From Lycorma delicatula (taxonomy: Eukaryota; Arthropoda; Insecta; Hemiptera; Fulgoridae): DNA of 64,000 bases. Both the position numbers and the translations under genes were made by a program. Positions 1 through 11,830 of this stretch are shown here, piece by piece. The notes under the pieces were generated by a model. The model was not told where the DNA came from, searched no databases, and saw only the letters and a program-made list of their open reading frames with translations. Position 1 is the stretch's first letter. Each line of letters begins with the position of its first letter. The stretch lies in NCBI RefSeq assembly GCF_047948215.1, contig NC_134456.1, positions 197,172,034 to 197,236,033 on the forward strand. Reading direction: 5' to 3'.

Positions 1-75
1 TTATTTTAAAGTTTTCTCTTTCCATTTTTAGTTTTGCTGAAAATCTTACAAATATTTTTTTGAAAATCTCTAGGG

Positions 76-184
76 TATTCTTTGCCCGGGTCTTAGTATA
101 ACCCGACAACCACTAGGTGACCATACGTTATTTCTAATTTTTCTCTAAAATATTCTTGGCCCAGGTTTTAGCATTACTCGACAA
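76..184. repeat. Diverged tandem duplication in AT-rich sequence
   Basis: Two related segments at 76-109 and 151-184 share the pattern TATTCTT(T/G)GCCC(G/A)GG followed by a TTAG...ACTCGACAA-like block, with a period of 75 bases. The rest of 1-379 is AT-rich and I see no gene in it. The duplication sits just upstream of gypsy gag-like sequence, so it may belong to that element's leader, which is inference. Confidence 0.4.
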
Positions 185-379
185 ATATTTATCTGAAAAA
201 ATGTCCAAAGTCCAAATCGAGTGAATATCCCGTTAGTATAGTTAGAAATGGAGAAAACTTTTCAGTATTTTTTTCCCCGCGTTGATTAAATATTTCAGTA
301 CATATTATATAATACATATTAAAAATTACACCATTCGACACGATTGGATCACTTCATTCGAGCACTTTTCTCCAGTCAA

Positions 380-740
380 AAATCAAAATAATTCTATGTT
401 TAATCCGTATCAGACACCACAATAACCTAATTGTAACAAAAACTATAATCCAAAAAATCCAAATATTCAAATGTTTACAGAAATCCCAATTCCTTTATAA
501 TTACCCACAATTTAATTATTCATAACCAAATTTTTATCAACGTCCAGACTTTCAAAACCCTAACCAAAGACCTCAATTCAAAAGCACACAAGAAACGTCA
601 ATGAGCATTAAAAAAAAAATTCAGTATAACCTCCAAATAAATACCTCAAATTATATCAGATATCAGGAAATAAAGCTAAAGACGAACATAGGAACAGTTT
701 CTCAATTACGAATTTGTATACAGAAATAAAAACTGCATAA
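380..740 (+). pseudogene. Ty3/gypsy gag C-terminal remnant
   Basis: The plus strand encodes an Asn/Gln/Pro/Phe-rich segment with several in-frame stops. Near 540-620 it reads FYQRPDFQNPNQRPQFKS and continues to a TSMS motif. This composition is typical of the low-complexity tail of gag in insect 17.6/297-like Ty3/gypsy elements, just before the protease. The frame is broken and no zinc knuckle is visible. RNase H and integrase remnants on the same strand at 3.8-4.4 kb suggest one old gypsy copy later split by a SINE and a LINE. No flanking LTRs were identified. Confidence 0.4.
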
Positions 741-763
741 TCCCCCTTAAGAAATAAAAAATT

Positions 764-1115
764 AGTATGTAATAAACCAATCCATCGGGTTGGTCTAGTA
801 GTTAAACTTGTCATGCAAATCAGCTGATTTCGAAATCGAGAGTTCTAAGGTTCAATCCTAGTATGTTACTTTTATACGGATTTCAATGCTATTCAATACT
901 AGATCGTGGATACCGGTGTTCTTTTGTGGTTGGGTTTCATTTATTTTGTGGTTGGGTTTCAATTAATCACGCATTTCAGGAGTGGTCGACCTGCGACTGT
1001 ACAAGACTACACTTCATTTACATTCATACATATCATTCTCGGTCATCCTCTGAAGTAATACCTCTGGGTTGTTCCGGAGGTTAAACAGAAAAAGAGTAGA
1101 GTATGTACTAAACCA
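764..1115 (+). mobile_element. tRNA-derived SINE, copy 1, with TSD
   Basis: The SINE body is 780-1099. The tRNA-like head has a box A (TGGTCTAGTAG, 791-801) and box B (GGTTCAATCC, 849-858). The tail region is shared with three other copies in this window (33241, 35951 minus, 53596), including the string ACTAGATCGTGGATACCGG. The body ends in an A-rich tail. A 16-base target-site duplication flanks it: AGTATGTAATAAACCA at 764-779 and the same with one mismatch at 1100-1115. Unlike the other copies it carries an internal duplication of GTGGTTGGGTTTCA (about 927-962). The encoded 73-residue open frame is fortuitous. Confidence 0.85.
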
Positions 1116-1129
1116 GTTTGCATAAACCC

Positions 1130-1530
1130 GAAAAATAATATTAACAATAAAAAATGTAATACGTTGCCAAATAAAAATGATAATAACAAATAAATATAAG
1201 AAGAAATATAGAAATGAGAAGAGTTAATAATAAGAATAATATTAACAGAAATATGTTGTTAAATATAAGTGATAATTAAAGTCGGAAGAAAATTAATAAC
1301 TATAATGAGAAGAAATATAGTAGTCGTAATAAGAAAAGTAATTGTGTTAATGGTAACACTATACTCCCGAATAAAAATTATGAAAATAAAAATAAGAAGA
1401 AAAATTGTAGTAATATTAATAATTATAAGAAAAATATTGACAGAAACAAGTTGCCGAATATAATGAAAAATAATGTTATGAAGATGGTAAACCCTGATAC
1501 AGTAATAAACAAAACGCAAAAATATTAGCT
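1130..1530 (+). repeat. Purine-rich low-complexity tract
   Basis: The segment is a degenerate run of AATAAT, AAGAAG and GAAATATA words on the plus strand. Open frames here (1259-1519 minus, 1269-1463 plus) are Ile/Arg-rich by-products of the composition. It could be the Asn/Arg-rich leader of the LINE that follows, which is inference. Confidence 0.5.
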
Positions 1531-1559
1531 AAATAGTTCAAAAAAACTACTAAATTGTG

Positions 1560-2940
1560 AAGAACCCACAGAACTTTTCCAGATTGACACACACACACTT
1601 ATCAAATCAAACCAAAACCAAATAACCCACCTGCACTAAAAGAACTAAACTAAGCATTAAAAGAAATGAAAAATCACAAAGCAAGCGGGGAAGGCCAGAC
1701 AGTGGTAGAACTTTGGAAATACTCTCCTCCAAGGAGACCTAGAAAATCTCCAAAAAATCTGGAAAGAAAAATTACCTAAACACTGGACTACTGCACTCAT
1801 ACACCCACTAAGCAAGAAAGGGGACAAAACCAACCCCGAAAACTAGAATTTCACTATTAGATTGCACATATAAAATACTCTCAGACTTATAGACCATCAA
1901 TGTTGAAAATAATACGAAACCTAGGATTACACCAGAAATATCAGAACCATTCCTAATCAAAACAGGTTTAAGACAAGGAGATGGACTATCCCCACTGATC
2001 TTCAACTGCGCCCCAAAATATGTAATGAGAGAGTGGTACAAAAAGACTCACCACATGTAACAATTGAAGCAAGGAAACATGTAAACCATATCAAAGTAAA
2101 CTGTCTAGGATTTGCAGATGACCTAACGTTTCTAGTTAGTAACATCGCAAAAGATAGAACCCAAGTAACTTAATTGGAAGAACTATCAGGAAAAATAGGC
2201 CTAAGAATATCATATGAAAAGAATAAAATAATGGTCATAAATCCCCTGGTATTGAACCACGTAATCATAAACGGACATAAAGTCGAGCTAGTTGAACGGT
2301 TTAAATACTTAAAAAAAAAATCACATGACCTCAAAGAAAAAATAAAGATCACAAAAACACAATTACGCACAATACCACCAAAACAACATATAATAAAAGA
2401 TGTAGCTCAATAAATACCAAACTCAGGCCTATAATATCATATGGACGAGAAACACTCTTCAAACTAAAACCAACATTTCCTACTCAGCAGAGATGCAAAG
2501 AATATAAAGAAGAATTCTAAGAACATGCATAAATAAAAGACGACTTACTGATGGGGGAGAATGAATATTCATACCAAATCAAGAGGTATATAAAGACGTA
2601 GAATCAGCTCTGTACTACTTTAGGCTCTTCAGGAAACTGGTCGAGAAATACTGGAAAATGTCCAAAACACCGACCTGAATAACTGAAATTAAACAAGATA
2701 TGCAAGAACTAGAAATCACAATAGAAGATTTATGAAACAAAACTGACAATTTAAAAATGTTAAAAGAAGCAAACTACAGATTTAAAATTAAAGAAAAGAA
2801 AACAACTAGGGTTTGTTCAAAAGAAATCAAAAAAGCGAAATCTCTCAGAATGAAGTATTGGGAAGCAATCAAGAAAAAAAATAAAGACGAACCAGAATTG
2901 ACTAAAGTGGTCCACTGTGACCTCAAAATCCTCAATTAAA
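1560..2940 (+). pseudogene. Decayed LINE reverse transcriptase (RTE/BovB- or R4-like)
   Basis: Broken frames on the plus strand carry reverse-transcriptase blocks in order. First is a KEMKNHKASGEG block near 1665, then a GDKTNPEN block near 1820. The primer-grip/palm motif TGLRQGDGLSPLIFN is near 1965, the catalytic FADDLTFL box near 2115, and an INGHKVELVERFKYL block near 2270. A thumb-like region follows, with RYGRETLFKLK near 2440. The order and the FADD box are diagnostic of non-LTR RTs with GLRQGD. Numerous stops and frameshifts make it dead. Clade is uncertain between RTE/BovB and R4-like families. It appears to interrupt the surrounding gypsy remnant. Confidence 0.7.
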
Positions 2941-3789
2941 AAAAATGTTGATGGTAACAATAAACTAATAGTAGTAAGAGGAATACTGGTGTTAGCAATA
3001 ATTTTAATATAATTAAACGAAGAATTTACGAGTAAATTTATGAAATATTAGGACCAATCAAATGAACTGGGAGAAAAGGAAGAAATAATTAAATTTATAA
3101 AAATATCGGGTGCTAAAGAGCACAAAGGAAATAAAATAATTTAATATTTACAAGTCAAAGAAAAACAAAATTATTCTAAATTCTAATTAATAATTATCGA
3201 ATTTAATTGATGTTTAGATTTATTAACATATTATGAAAATATATTAAGAATTGACTAACGTTATAAAATAATTAAATAAATATCGAAGATTTTTTTATAA
3301 ACAAGAAGAAAAAATGAAGAAAAAGGAAATAATTTTGAAATAAAATAAGTAATGCATAGTAAATTATTAATAATAATGAAATAATAAAATAATCACAGTA
3401 TTTAGTAAAAACATAATATATTAGAGAATCATTTTAATACAATCATAAATGAAGATATATACACAAGCTACTCATTCAATATTCTTTAAAAAATGTTTTC
3501 TATATTAGTTATTGCTGCAATTTTAAAGCAAAATATAAAATCTATTGTTACTGAAGGTGCATTGTATTTATTATTCAGAAGGATTCTCCGTATAATTTAA
3601 TTTATATAAAAATAAAAAATTTATAGATTTATTTATTTATAAACATTTGTATTCTCCGTATATTAAATGTTTTGAATTATTTTAAAATATTTTGCTTAAT
3701 AATATTTTAATAACTGGATTTTAATAAAAATTGTAAATATTTTTTTAAGTCCCGAAGCACAGTTTATCCCAAATATTTACACAAGTGAA
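2941..3789. other. AT-rich sequence without recognisable gene
   Basis: Very AT-rich with A-runs and short AATAAT words. No open frame of note and no structural RNA recognised. Because gypsy gag lies upstream and RNase H downstream on the same strand, this may be unrecognisably decayed gypsy pol, but I can show no motif. Confidence 0.4.
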
Positions 3790-4440
3790 ATAAAAACAAT
3801 AATTAATAAGAAATAAATTTTGGAGATTAAAATTAGAAGAATGTGATTATAAAATTGTGTATAAAAAAGGAAAGGAGAATCAAATTGCCATAACTTACTG
3901 GTTCATCAGTTATTGTCAGTTACGGTAAATTTTGGAAAGAATCAAATTATATTAAAAAATAATCCACGTAAAGATACAAAAATTATTTGATAATAGTAAA
4001 ACTAGAATGTGTAGAAATATTTGAAAATAATTTTGTTAATGATGTAATTATTTTATTAAATAATATTTAGTTCCAAACATAAATTATCTTATTTTTGAAA
4101 GTGATCTTTACGAAAGATTTACGACAGTAGTAGCACACTATTTTAAAATGTCAATTATAGTTGTATAATGTGAAAGTAAAGAATTAGATATTGTCAATAA
4201 TGAAGAATTACAAGTAATAATTGATAATTATCACATAAGCAAAACAAATCACAGATACAAGAAACATATGTCAAATTAAAAAGTAGATATACGCCAAAAA
4301 AAAACACGCAAAATTAAATTAATAAATGTGAAATATGTTTAGAAACAAAATATGAAAGAGTTCCAATAAATTTAGAAATGAGTTAAATTAAACACCTACT
4401 AACCCACTACAAATAATACACGTAGTATTTCTTTAAGTTA
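3790..4440 (+). pseudogene. Ty3/gypsy RNase H C-terminus and integrase zinc-finger remnant
   Basis: From 3818 the plus strand reads FWRLKLEECDYKIVYKKGKE, matching the end of the gypsy RNase H domain (usual form RWxLKLEEYDYxIxYKKGKxN). Downstream near 4200-4260 a segment resembling IIDNYHxSKTNHR matches the HHCC zinc-binding start of gypsy integrase. Near 4330-4390 is a decayed block like CEICLETKYERVPI. The order RNase H then integrase on one strand fits Ty3/gypsy pol. Stops and frameshifts are frequent. No catalytic integrase core was found past 4440. Confidence 0.6.
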
Positions 4441-6400
4441 ATTAGTTCATTAGTATCAATGAAAACTGTAGGTATTGATATTACCAATAGACTAACTCTA
4501 AAAATCAATAAAACTAAGTTTCAAACTTTTAACAGTCGTCTTGTAATTCCTACTCTAACCTTTACTTTAAAAGTCTTTAACTGGCAACAGGCAATTTTAT
4601 CGTTAGCTAATCATTTAATACGATACATGAGTTTTAAAGTATTTTGTTGTCTTGATTTCAATTATTAGTTTTCATTTTAAGTAATGTAGTACAGCTACGT
4701 GTTTTCTCCCTTAAGTATAAAAAAAATTCGATGTTTACAAAACATACCGACTGTAAGACCTATCTTAATGCGAGCAAAGAATTGCTCACATTTCTCTCTA
4801 CAAAACATCCTTTTATAACTCCCTTTTCATTCACTTATTCTCTTCCTCTTTTTTCGCTTTCTTTTCTTTATCTTCTTTTCTATTCTAGTAAGTATAATCA
4901 ATACACTCACCTACTTCACATTCCCAGTTGAAAACATACCAGAGTATGATGTGCTTGAGGTATTTACCTCTCCCAACAAAGATTTTTCAAAGTCTTTTTT
5001 GATCTTCATAAATGTCTTCCATAAGGCGATATCGGCATGTATACTGTGTTTTATCTCAGTTAAAATCTGTAGTTCTTGTCTAAAAAAAAAATAATTATTC
5101 TAGAATTTTTTGCTGAAGTCACAACTGCAGTTCTACAATCCATAAACGTTTCTATCAAACTTCCTCTTAATAAAACAATTTTTTTTTTCTAAGGCAAAAG
5201 TTCTTTTGAAAGTTATTTTAAAAGATATTTAAAGGTAAATGTCAAGTTTTTTTTGTTTTTTTAAAAAAGCCGGAACATGGCTTTAGCCACGTGACGGGAA
5301 AGTCCTACAACTGTGTTGTTAATCATTTGTTGTTAAATGAGTAGAAAACTTATAAACGATAAAACTTTCTTTATGTTTCGATTTCATAAATAAACAGAAA
5401 TTTTATTGTGTAGCGTTTAAAATAAATCTCTTTTATTTTTTGTCCGATTATTCTTTAATAAAAATCTCTTTCTTTGCCAATCTCTTTGTATTTACTAAAA
5501 AAAAAAAAATAATAATAATAGTGTATTAAAAGTTACTCATGATCATTAAAGAAGTAAACAAAAGAATATTTATGTTATATTTTAGTGAATAGAAGATACG
5601 CATTTAGAGACTGCTATGGACATTAAAAACCGTAGTCATTTAACTGGTGGGAGGAGTCTTTTAGGAATACAAGACCATCAAACAAAAATGGTATTACTTT
5701 TATCTAAAAACAAAAAATTAATTTCTGGGATAAACTCATAAGAATTGATAGATACAAAAACTAATATCCAATACGTGTTTGTTTTTCGTTTAGATACTTT
5801 CTATAATTAATGCATTTTACTGAAACATATTAATTTATGTTTCAGTAAGCTTGGCTTTTTTATTTAATTGTGTGGACACAAGTGTGTACTTTGTACAGTG
5901 GTATGAGTAAAGAGAATGCATAGAAAGGGGAGTTCTAGTGAAAAAGGACAAACTTTGTGTAGTGTCAAACAACGCGTTGAAAATCCGCAGTCAGTGCGTG
6001 TACGTGTAGAATATGAATGAACACATGCTGTACGTCTCCTTCTAACAGAGGCGCCAACACCGGCAACGTTTTACAAATGAACATTCCGAAGCATAATTAT
6101 TTATTTGGCCTCCGGGAACTTGTTTATCAATCGGAACAATCGATCGTACCTTGTGTAGTCATCAATTGTTAAACGTCATTTCAGACAAAGATTATTATTA
6201 CTGGTTTTATATAGTTTAATGAGTTTAATCAACAAATGTATTGTAACCACAAAAAAAAATTATTTTCCTGAAAAAATAATAAAGATTTCCATGCAACATA
6301 TTAAAACATTGTAAATATTCGGTTAATCCACATAGTAAACTTATTACATTAAATTAATTTACAAAATAGAATAATATTTAACCCACCCTGAGTTAGATAA
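4441..6400. other. Intergenic or decayed repeat sequence
   Basis: Open frames at 4459-4668 and 4731-4931 show no recognisable domain. There is a short AAT repeat at about 5505-5520. From 5880 to 6200 the composition becomes less AT-rich, with CG-containing words, suggesting either a promoter-like patch or decayed transposon, but no motif decides this. Confidence 0.4.
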
Positions 6401-6870
6401 TCCCCACGTCCGGAACACAACATCTACGTTCCACGTCCAGGGCGGCAACAGCTGTACTTATGTACATTACATGTAGCTGGCTAACGGGGTTCCGAGTGTT
6501 GTTCTCGGATATGCTATTTTTTGGCCGAATTTCATCTACAGGCCAAATTTCAGGACTGGATTTTGCGGCCACCTGCAGGTACGAAACTTTAACGATTATG
6601 GACTTTAACGATTGATACCACCTTTAGAGCTGGCGATGTGGCGGCCACGGTCGAAGTTATTTGCAGGTATAACGGAGGCCTTTCGTTGTCCACATGCCAC
6701 CCGCGATGGCAAGCATGTAGTTAAGGTGACCATGTTTTTCGGGGCATAGGAGCCCTGAAAACCTCGGTGTATAAGGGCCTGGAGTCTGTGCAGAGACTGC
6801 GCATCCGCTCTCTGTCAAGACATATGCCGGTTCCACCGGAGTACCGGAACGGACCTCCAGGGTTGGTACA

Positions 6871-8394
6871 ATGCAAGTTGAACAATCAAATGTGGCAGAG
6901 GGTTCACGTAAACACCCTCGTTTGGAACCAGCCGTTTCGCCTCAGGCGAAACGGAGGAAGAGTGCGGAATCTAGAAGGATTGAGATTGAGGCTAGAAAAA
7001 GCTTACAAAAAGCTTTTTTTAAGAGTAGTAATGTACCTAAACGCAAATATTTGGTCATTACAAAGGAGGGTGGAAATTTCTCGAGGGTGAGTCCTTTTCT
7101 CATTGCTCGGGAAATAACCAAATACGCTGGAGGCCTTGTTAAAGAAATAAAGATGACCTTCACGGGACTTCATGTTGAGACTGTAAATGATGCCCAGTCT
7201 CAAAAGATACTAGGGCTTAAAAAGATTGGAGAACTGGCTGTACGTGTCGATCCCCACGGTACGCTCTACACCTCAAGGGGTGTGGTCGTCTGTCGGGATC
7301 TTCTAAATTGCTCGGAGCAAGAAATTGTTGAGGAATTGTCATCACAAGGAGTAATAGAGTGTCGCCGATTGAACATGAGGAGGGATGGCGAAGTCCTACC
7401 TTCAGCCTCTCATGTTCTCACATTTAACCAGCCTACCTTGCCGGAGAAGATAAGAGCGGGGAGACATCGATTGGATGTGCGGGCATTTATCCCGCAGCCA
7501 ATGCGATGCTTCAAGTGCCAACGGTTTGGCCACATCGCTATCAGATGTGAGAGAACGCAAATATGCGTGTGCGGCGGTGAGGTGCATGAGGGAGAGCCGT
7601 GTAAAGAGCCCCCTACATGTATCAATTACAAGAGACAGCATTCATGTAGATCCAGGAATTGTCCTGTCTACAAAGACGAAGTAGCTGTGCAGTAAGTTAA
7701 AATCCTGCATAAAGTCAGCTACATCGAAGCAAAGAAGATTGTTAACGTCCGCAAACCTAGAGCAACAACAACTTATCCTCAGGCTGCGGCTGCTGTTCCT
7801 GCTTCTGCTCCAATTACTGTAGATGAGACTCAAATTATAAACAAACTTGCGCCTACTTTGGCTAACATGATTGAAAGGATCATCGAAAACAAGATGAAAC
7901 CTTTCAGCAGTAAAGAATTTGTTAAGCCAAAGATAGTAGTACAGCCTGCTGAAGATAACCTGTAAAAATGAAAGTTGCTCCTGTAGAAAAGAAAACGCCA
8001 AACCAGAATGTCAAGGCCGTCTCAGCGATTGATCTTCATGATCTTCATGATAAGAAGAAAGAGTGAGTTATAGAGGCTGCCAAGCCTCCTGCAAAAGAGG
8101 TGGCCTCTAAACCACACAGGCCACAAAAAACCACACAGGGGGGCGAGTGTCCCCCCTTTCACAGGCGGTGACTGGTGCTATTCCCGTATCGGGGGTCGGC
8201 CAGGTCGCCGCCTCTCAATCGGCGCCCGAAACCGGCGCCGATCCATGTCCGTCGTCGTCGGCGGCGGCTTCGGTTGTCTCCGACTCGGAGACGGGAAGCT
8301 ATACGGGCGACGACGTTATCTGCGAACAGCTTCGTGTTCGCAGTATGGAAAAAAAGAGAAAAAAGGATGGCCAAAAGGAAAACCAAGACAATAA
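6871..8394 (+). pseudogene. LINE ORF1 (zinc-knuckle gag-like protein), broken
   Basis: The frame starts at ATG 6871 and is open for 274 codons to a TAA at 7693-7695. The same frame then stays open to a TAA at 7963, so the first stop looks like a nonsense mutation. The N-terminus is basic (PQAKRRKSAESRR). The central region precedes three cysteine knuckles at about residues 213-265: CFKCQRFGHIAIRC, CVCGGEVHEGEPC, then a third ending CRSRNCP. Such knuckles bind RNA in the ribonucleoprotein. After 7966 the coding sense can be followed only across frameshifts: a Ser/Ala/Glu-rich stretch around 8200-8340 and a basic tail GWPKGKPRQ with stop at 8392-8394. That tail recurs in ORF1 of I-group LINEs. 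The copy is not functional. Confidence 0.8.
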
Positions 8395-8409
8395 TGTAAT
8401 TTAATTTAA

Positions 8410-9348
8410 TTTAAAATCAGCGAGTCGATAGTACAATGGAACACCAATGGATGTTTTTCAAACATCCATGAGCTCCAACGCTTAGTACATGATGTAGACC
8501 CGATTTGTATATGTCTGCAAGAAACACATTTCAGCCGAAAAGAAAATTTTAAATTAAATGGATTCGATATATTTCGGCGAGATCAACCGCCAAATGTAAG
8601 AGTTAGAGGTGGAGTAGCCATACTAACATCGACCAGAGCTACCATCGAAGCTGTTGATCTAAATACAAATCTACAAGCGGTCGCCATTAGAATGAAGCGT
8701 CCGCTTCAGGTCACAGTTTGCAGCATATACCTGCCATATTTTGATTGGAAGGAGGTTGACATAGCGCGATTAATTTCTGAGCTTCCCCAACCTGTCGTAC
8801 TGGTGGGTGATTTTAATGCTCATAATTCTCTTTGGGGATCGGATCGAGTAGATCCCCGCGGAAGAGTATTGGAAAGGTTCCTGATGAATTCTGAACTTAT
8901 TATTTTAAACGACGGGTCAGGAACCTTTTTCAATGCCAGAGATGGATCGACGTCCTGTATAGATCTTGCACTCATAAGAGGATCGATAGCACCGAGGTAC
9001 AGCTTCCATGTTTTAGACGATTTGCATGGAAGCGATCATTTCCCGGTGCAAATTGTAACTGATGTTACAAGAAAAATATATCCCATCTCTAAAATATGGT
9101 TGTTTGAAAAGGCAGATTGGGCGAGCTTCACAGCTAGAACGATACTCCCTGAAACAACTGGAGTTATCGAGGACGATGTCGACGCTATAGCAAATGCAAT
9201 AATTGAGTCAACATCGAGATTCATTCCCAAAACATCTGGGAAACTTACGAAGAAATCCGTTCCATGGTGTAACGATGAAATAAGTGAAGCTATACAAAGA
9301 AAGAAAAGAGCGTATAACGTCTTTAAGAAACGTTGTGTAGGTTATTAA
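8410..9348 (+). pseudogene. LINE ORF2 endonuclease domain, 3'-truncated
   Basis: The frame is open from just after a stop at 8407 to 9348, but the first in-frame ATG is at 8692, inside the domain, so the natural start is missing. Apurinic-type endonuclease motifs appear in order: QWNTNG, LQETHF with the catalytic Glu, SIYLP, GDFNAHNSLWG with the Asp/Asn pair, and GSDHFPV with the Asp-His pair. This domain nicks target DNA for target-primed reverse transcription. The following VPWCNDEISEAIQRKKRAY segment is the usual linker before the RT. The frame ends at an unrelated junction (RCVGY, stop), so RT and RNase H are absent. The domain itself is remarkably undamaged. Confidence 0.8.
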
Positions 9349-9501
9349 AATAAATTCCGGGGAAATTCCTGGGTCGGAAGTGCTGTGTAAAATAGAAAAA
9401 TACATTTTCCAGGTACTCATAAACCCAGCTTCAGAAGCATGATAAAAGCACTAGGCGAAATGAAAGACTGAGTAAAGGAACCATGAAAAAGCTTCTTTCA
9501 C

Positions 9502-9550
9502 TCGATATGAAAAAGCTTCTTTTGTTCCAAAAGAAGCTTTTTCATATCGA
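9502..9550. repeat. Perfect 22-bp hairpin
   Basis: The left arm 9502-9523 (TCGATATGAAAAAGCTTC then TTTT) is exactly complementary to 9529-9550, with a five-base spacer GTTCC. A direct half-copy, ATGAAAAAGCTTCTTT, precedes it at 9483-9498. It lies about 150 bases past the broken LINE end. It may be a replication template-switch scar or a very short foldback; no gene is associated. Confidence 0.9.
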
Positions 9551-9559
9551 CCAGCATAT

Positions 9560-11640
9560 ACTGGATTGTTCGAGATGAATTTACGCCGTAATCTTTTACT
9601 TTCAAAAAAATAAGTAAAAACAGGTCTTTCATAAACTTTCTTTTTAACCGTTAATTCTTTTTATTTATAAAAGAACTTTACTTTTATTGGAAAAAATATA
9701 TCAAAAAACTGTCTGAGAAATTAGTTTAAAAGTTGTTACTTTCTAACGTAATATTTTTCATTAATCTGACTGAATAGCGTTTATACTAATATATATTAAC
9801 TTTAACTGGCTTTTGATTTGATCAACCAAAATGAACACAGAAAGATTGTATAATATTACAATTAATATAGTTTGGATATTATCGACTTATGCTTATTCTA
9901 TATATCACTGTTGAAAAAATCTTCAACTTTTCGAGCAGCTTCTTCCTGAGTTCATTACCAGTTAATTGCTACCGCATTAGGTGGCAATTAAACCTTTCAT
10001 CTCGTGAAAAATATTAATCTAAATCATCATGTACTGAATCTTACCGTTTCAAACAATATCGCGACTACTGTTGCTAAACGTTTTTCAAATTGCCTTAATG
10101 TAGAAAACGTAAATTTGAATTGTTAATATTAGCTTAGAATAAATTAAAATTTCTTCGTGGATCGTATTCAGTATATTTAAATATTTTCATACAAAACTTA
10201 AAGTACTCTTTAAAATGTCGAGTGCGTAAAATAAATGTAATAATTTTTAATGAATATAGATATATTTAATTAGTAACACATTTTTACTATTATTATTCAG
10301 AGTTTCAAATATAGAATTTGTAACTTAAAAAATATATATTAAAAAAAGACAATATCGTAGTGTGTGTGGGTAGACGTAACTGTAATATTTAATATATATT
10401 GTATGCTATTTACTCTCCAAAAGATTCTAACTTGTTTTGAAGATAAATCAGCTACAGAAAGAAAGGGAAATCCGATGAAGCGCACATATTCAACCAAATA
10501 TGAAGAGCGAGAGGAAAGAGAGAAAGGGTGAAGGAGGATAAAAGACACAGATATATGCTGTTTAGACAGTAAGTAGGACTTGCTTGCCTCATGTTCAGCG
10601 GTATCTATGTGTGAGTATGCGCCCTTTACCTTCATCTCTCAGCCGGCCTCCCACACAAAGCAAAGACCACATAGGAATACAAATCAGGGTGTGGACCGTC
10701 AAAACGAATCCACCTTATCCCTTGAAAACTGAACTGAATTTATTTGACTGTAAATAAATATTAAAAAATCCTGTCCCTTTATTGCAATTCTCTTCAATAA
10801 AAAATAAAATTGAAATATAAAACTTCCGTTTATGCGAACGGAATGAATAACGGTATATGACCTACACGAATATGTTTATAATAAATCAATAACGAATTAA
10901 CCGGTTGGCTCAACCACCTTGTAATCGAAAACGTGATTTATCATTTTTATTAAAATTACAGTATGTGTAATTAATGTTACCGTATGTGTATTAATTTTAT
11001 TAATTTATTAATAATTTGTTTTTCTGTTGAAACATATAGAATCACTACCCGATATTTCTTCTGTACCAATTCTAAGTTATTCCGGGAAAGAAACACTCAA
11101 TCTATTTGGGCGTGTATAAGATAGTGAACAGCAATTCCAATAGGTCGCCTTTGCCTGTGGTAGTTTGATAATGACAAGCAAAATTTAAGATGATTAATTC
11201 ATTCGTGTTCCAGACTACTACATTGCGAGTTTATTATTTTAATACAATAGGTACTTATTCATTCCGTTATTAATAATTATTATTTAGAGCAAGTACTTTC
11301 AATACGCTTGAGTTTTGTTTTTATCGTTTTAATCACTTCTACCAGAACTAAGTGCATGATCATCATTTTTCCAATTTTGTTTTGTATACTACTTTACTGC
11401 TATCTTCCGCATTACATCAATAATTGTAAATTTAGGAAAACTTTCTTGTTGTATTAGTCTATTAAATCGTTTTAAACCATATTCACAATTATTTTTAATT
11501 AATAATACGGTCATTTGATCACTATCTAACACAAACAAATTATTTTTAAATGTTTCACACAAATTTTGTTTTATATTTTACCTGCCTTAATTCATTCAGT
11601 AAAATAGTAAATCCCAATGAACAACATTATTAGGAAGTAA
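9560..11640. other. AT-rich sequence without recognisable gene
   Basis: No motif-bearing frame was found. The 98-codon minus frame at 10339-10635 has no recognisable domain and sits in a locally less AT-rich patch (10440-10700). Nothing else is supported. Confidence 0.4.
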
Positions 11641-11689
11641 TATTTTTAAGTAAATTAATCATGGATAGAATTGCAACGTAATGTGATGC

Positions 11690-11830
11690 GTTAAATTACA
11701 AAGGCTTACATTCTCGGTAGAAGCAACTCTGCTTTTCATCCGAAAGTTCTGGTTCGAGTCCTGGTCAGGCAAGACATTATTTCAACAGTTCAAAAAAAAT
11801 TCATTATTATCCATCGCATGGACAGCTGTT
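11690..11830 (+). mobile_element. Possible second SINE family (box B only)
   Basis: A canonical RNA polymerase III box B, GGTTCGAGTCC, lies at 11751-11761, followed by TGGTCAGGCAAGAC. The upstream 60 bases are a weak tRNA-like head without a convincing box A. No target-site duplication or A-tail was resolved. It is unlike the four copies of the main SINE family here. Confidence 0.4.

Larger units (their letters stand above)
6400..9350 (+). mobile_element. I-clade-like LINE, 5' half only
   Basis: A block of higher GC than its surroundings starts near 6400-6410 with a likely 5' UTR. It is followed by a zinc-knuckle ORF1 from 6871 and an endonuclease domain from about 8410, and it stops abruptly near 9348 just before the RT would begin. 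Gag-like CCHC knuckles plus an APE-type endonuclease is the 5' architecture of Jockey/I/R1-group LINEs. Loss of the 3' part is unusual, since LINE copies are normally 5'-truncated; a later deletion or rearrangement is the likely cause. A minus-strand LINE at 25.1-28.4 kb starts only a few dozen residues beyond where this one ends. Confidence 0.8.

Noticed and set aside
780..860. tRNA gene
   Set aside because: Box A and box B are present, but the sequence does not fold as a full cloverleaf and belongs to a dispersed SINE with TSD.
1259..1519. 86-codon Ile-rich minus frame
   Set aside because: By-product of the purine-rich low-complexity tract; no domain.
7402..7641. Minus-strand open frames over 6942-8001
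   Set aside because: Antisense shadows of the plus-strand LINE ORF1, whose zinc knuckles define the true strand.
10339..10635. 98-codon minus frame as a gene
   Set aside because: No domain, and composition is explained by a local simple-sequence patch.
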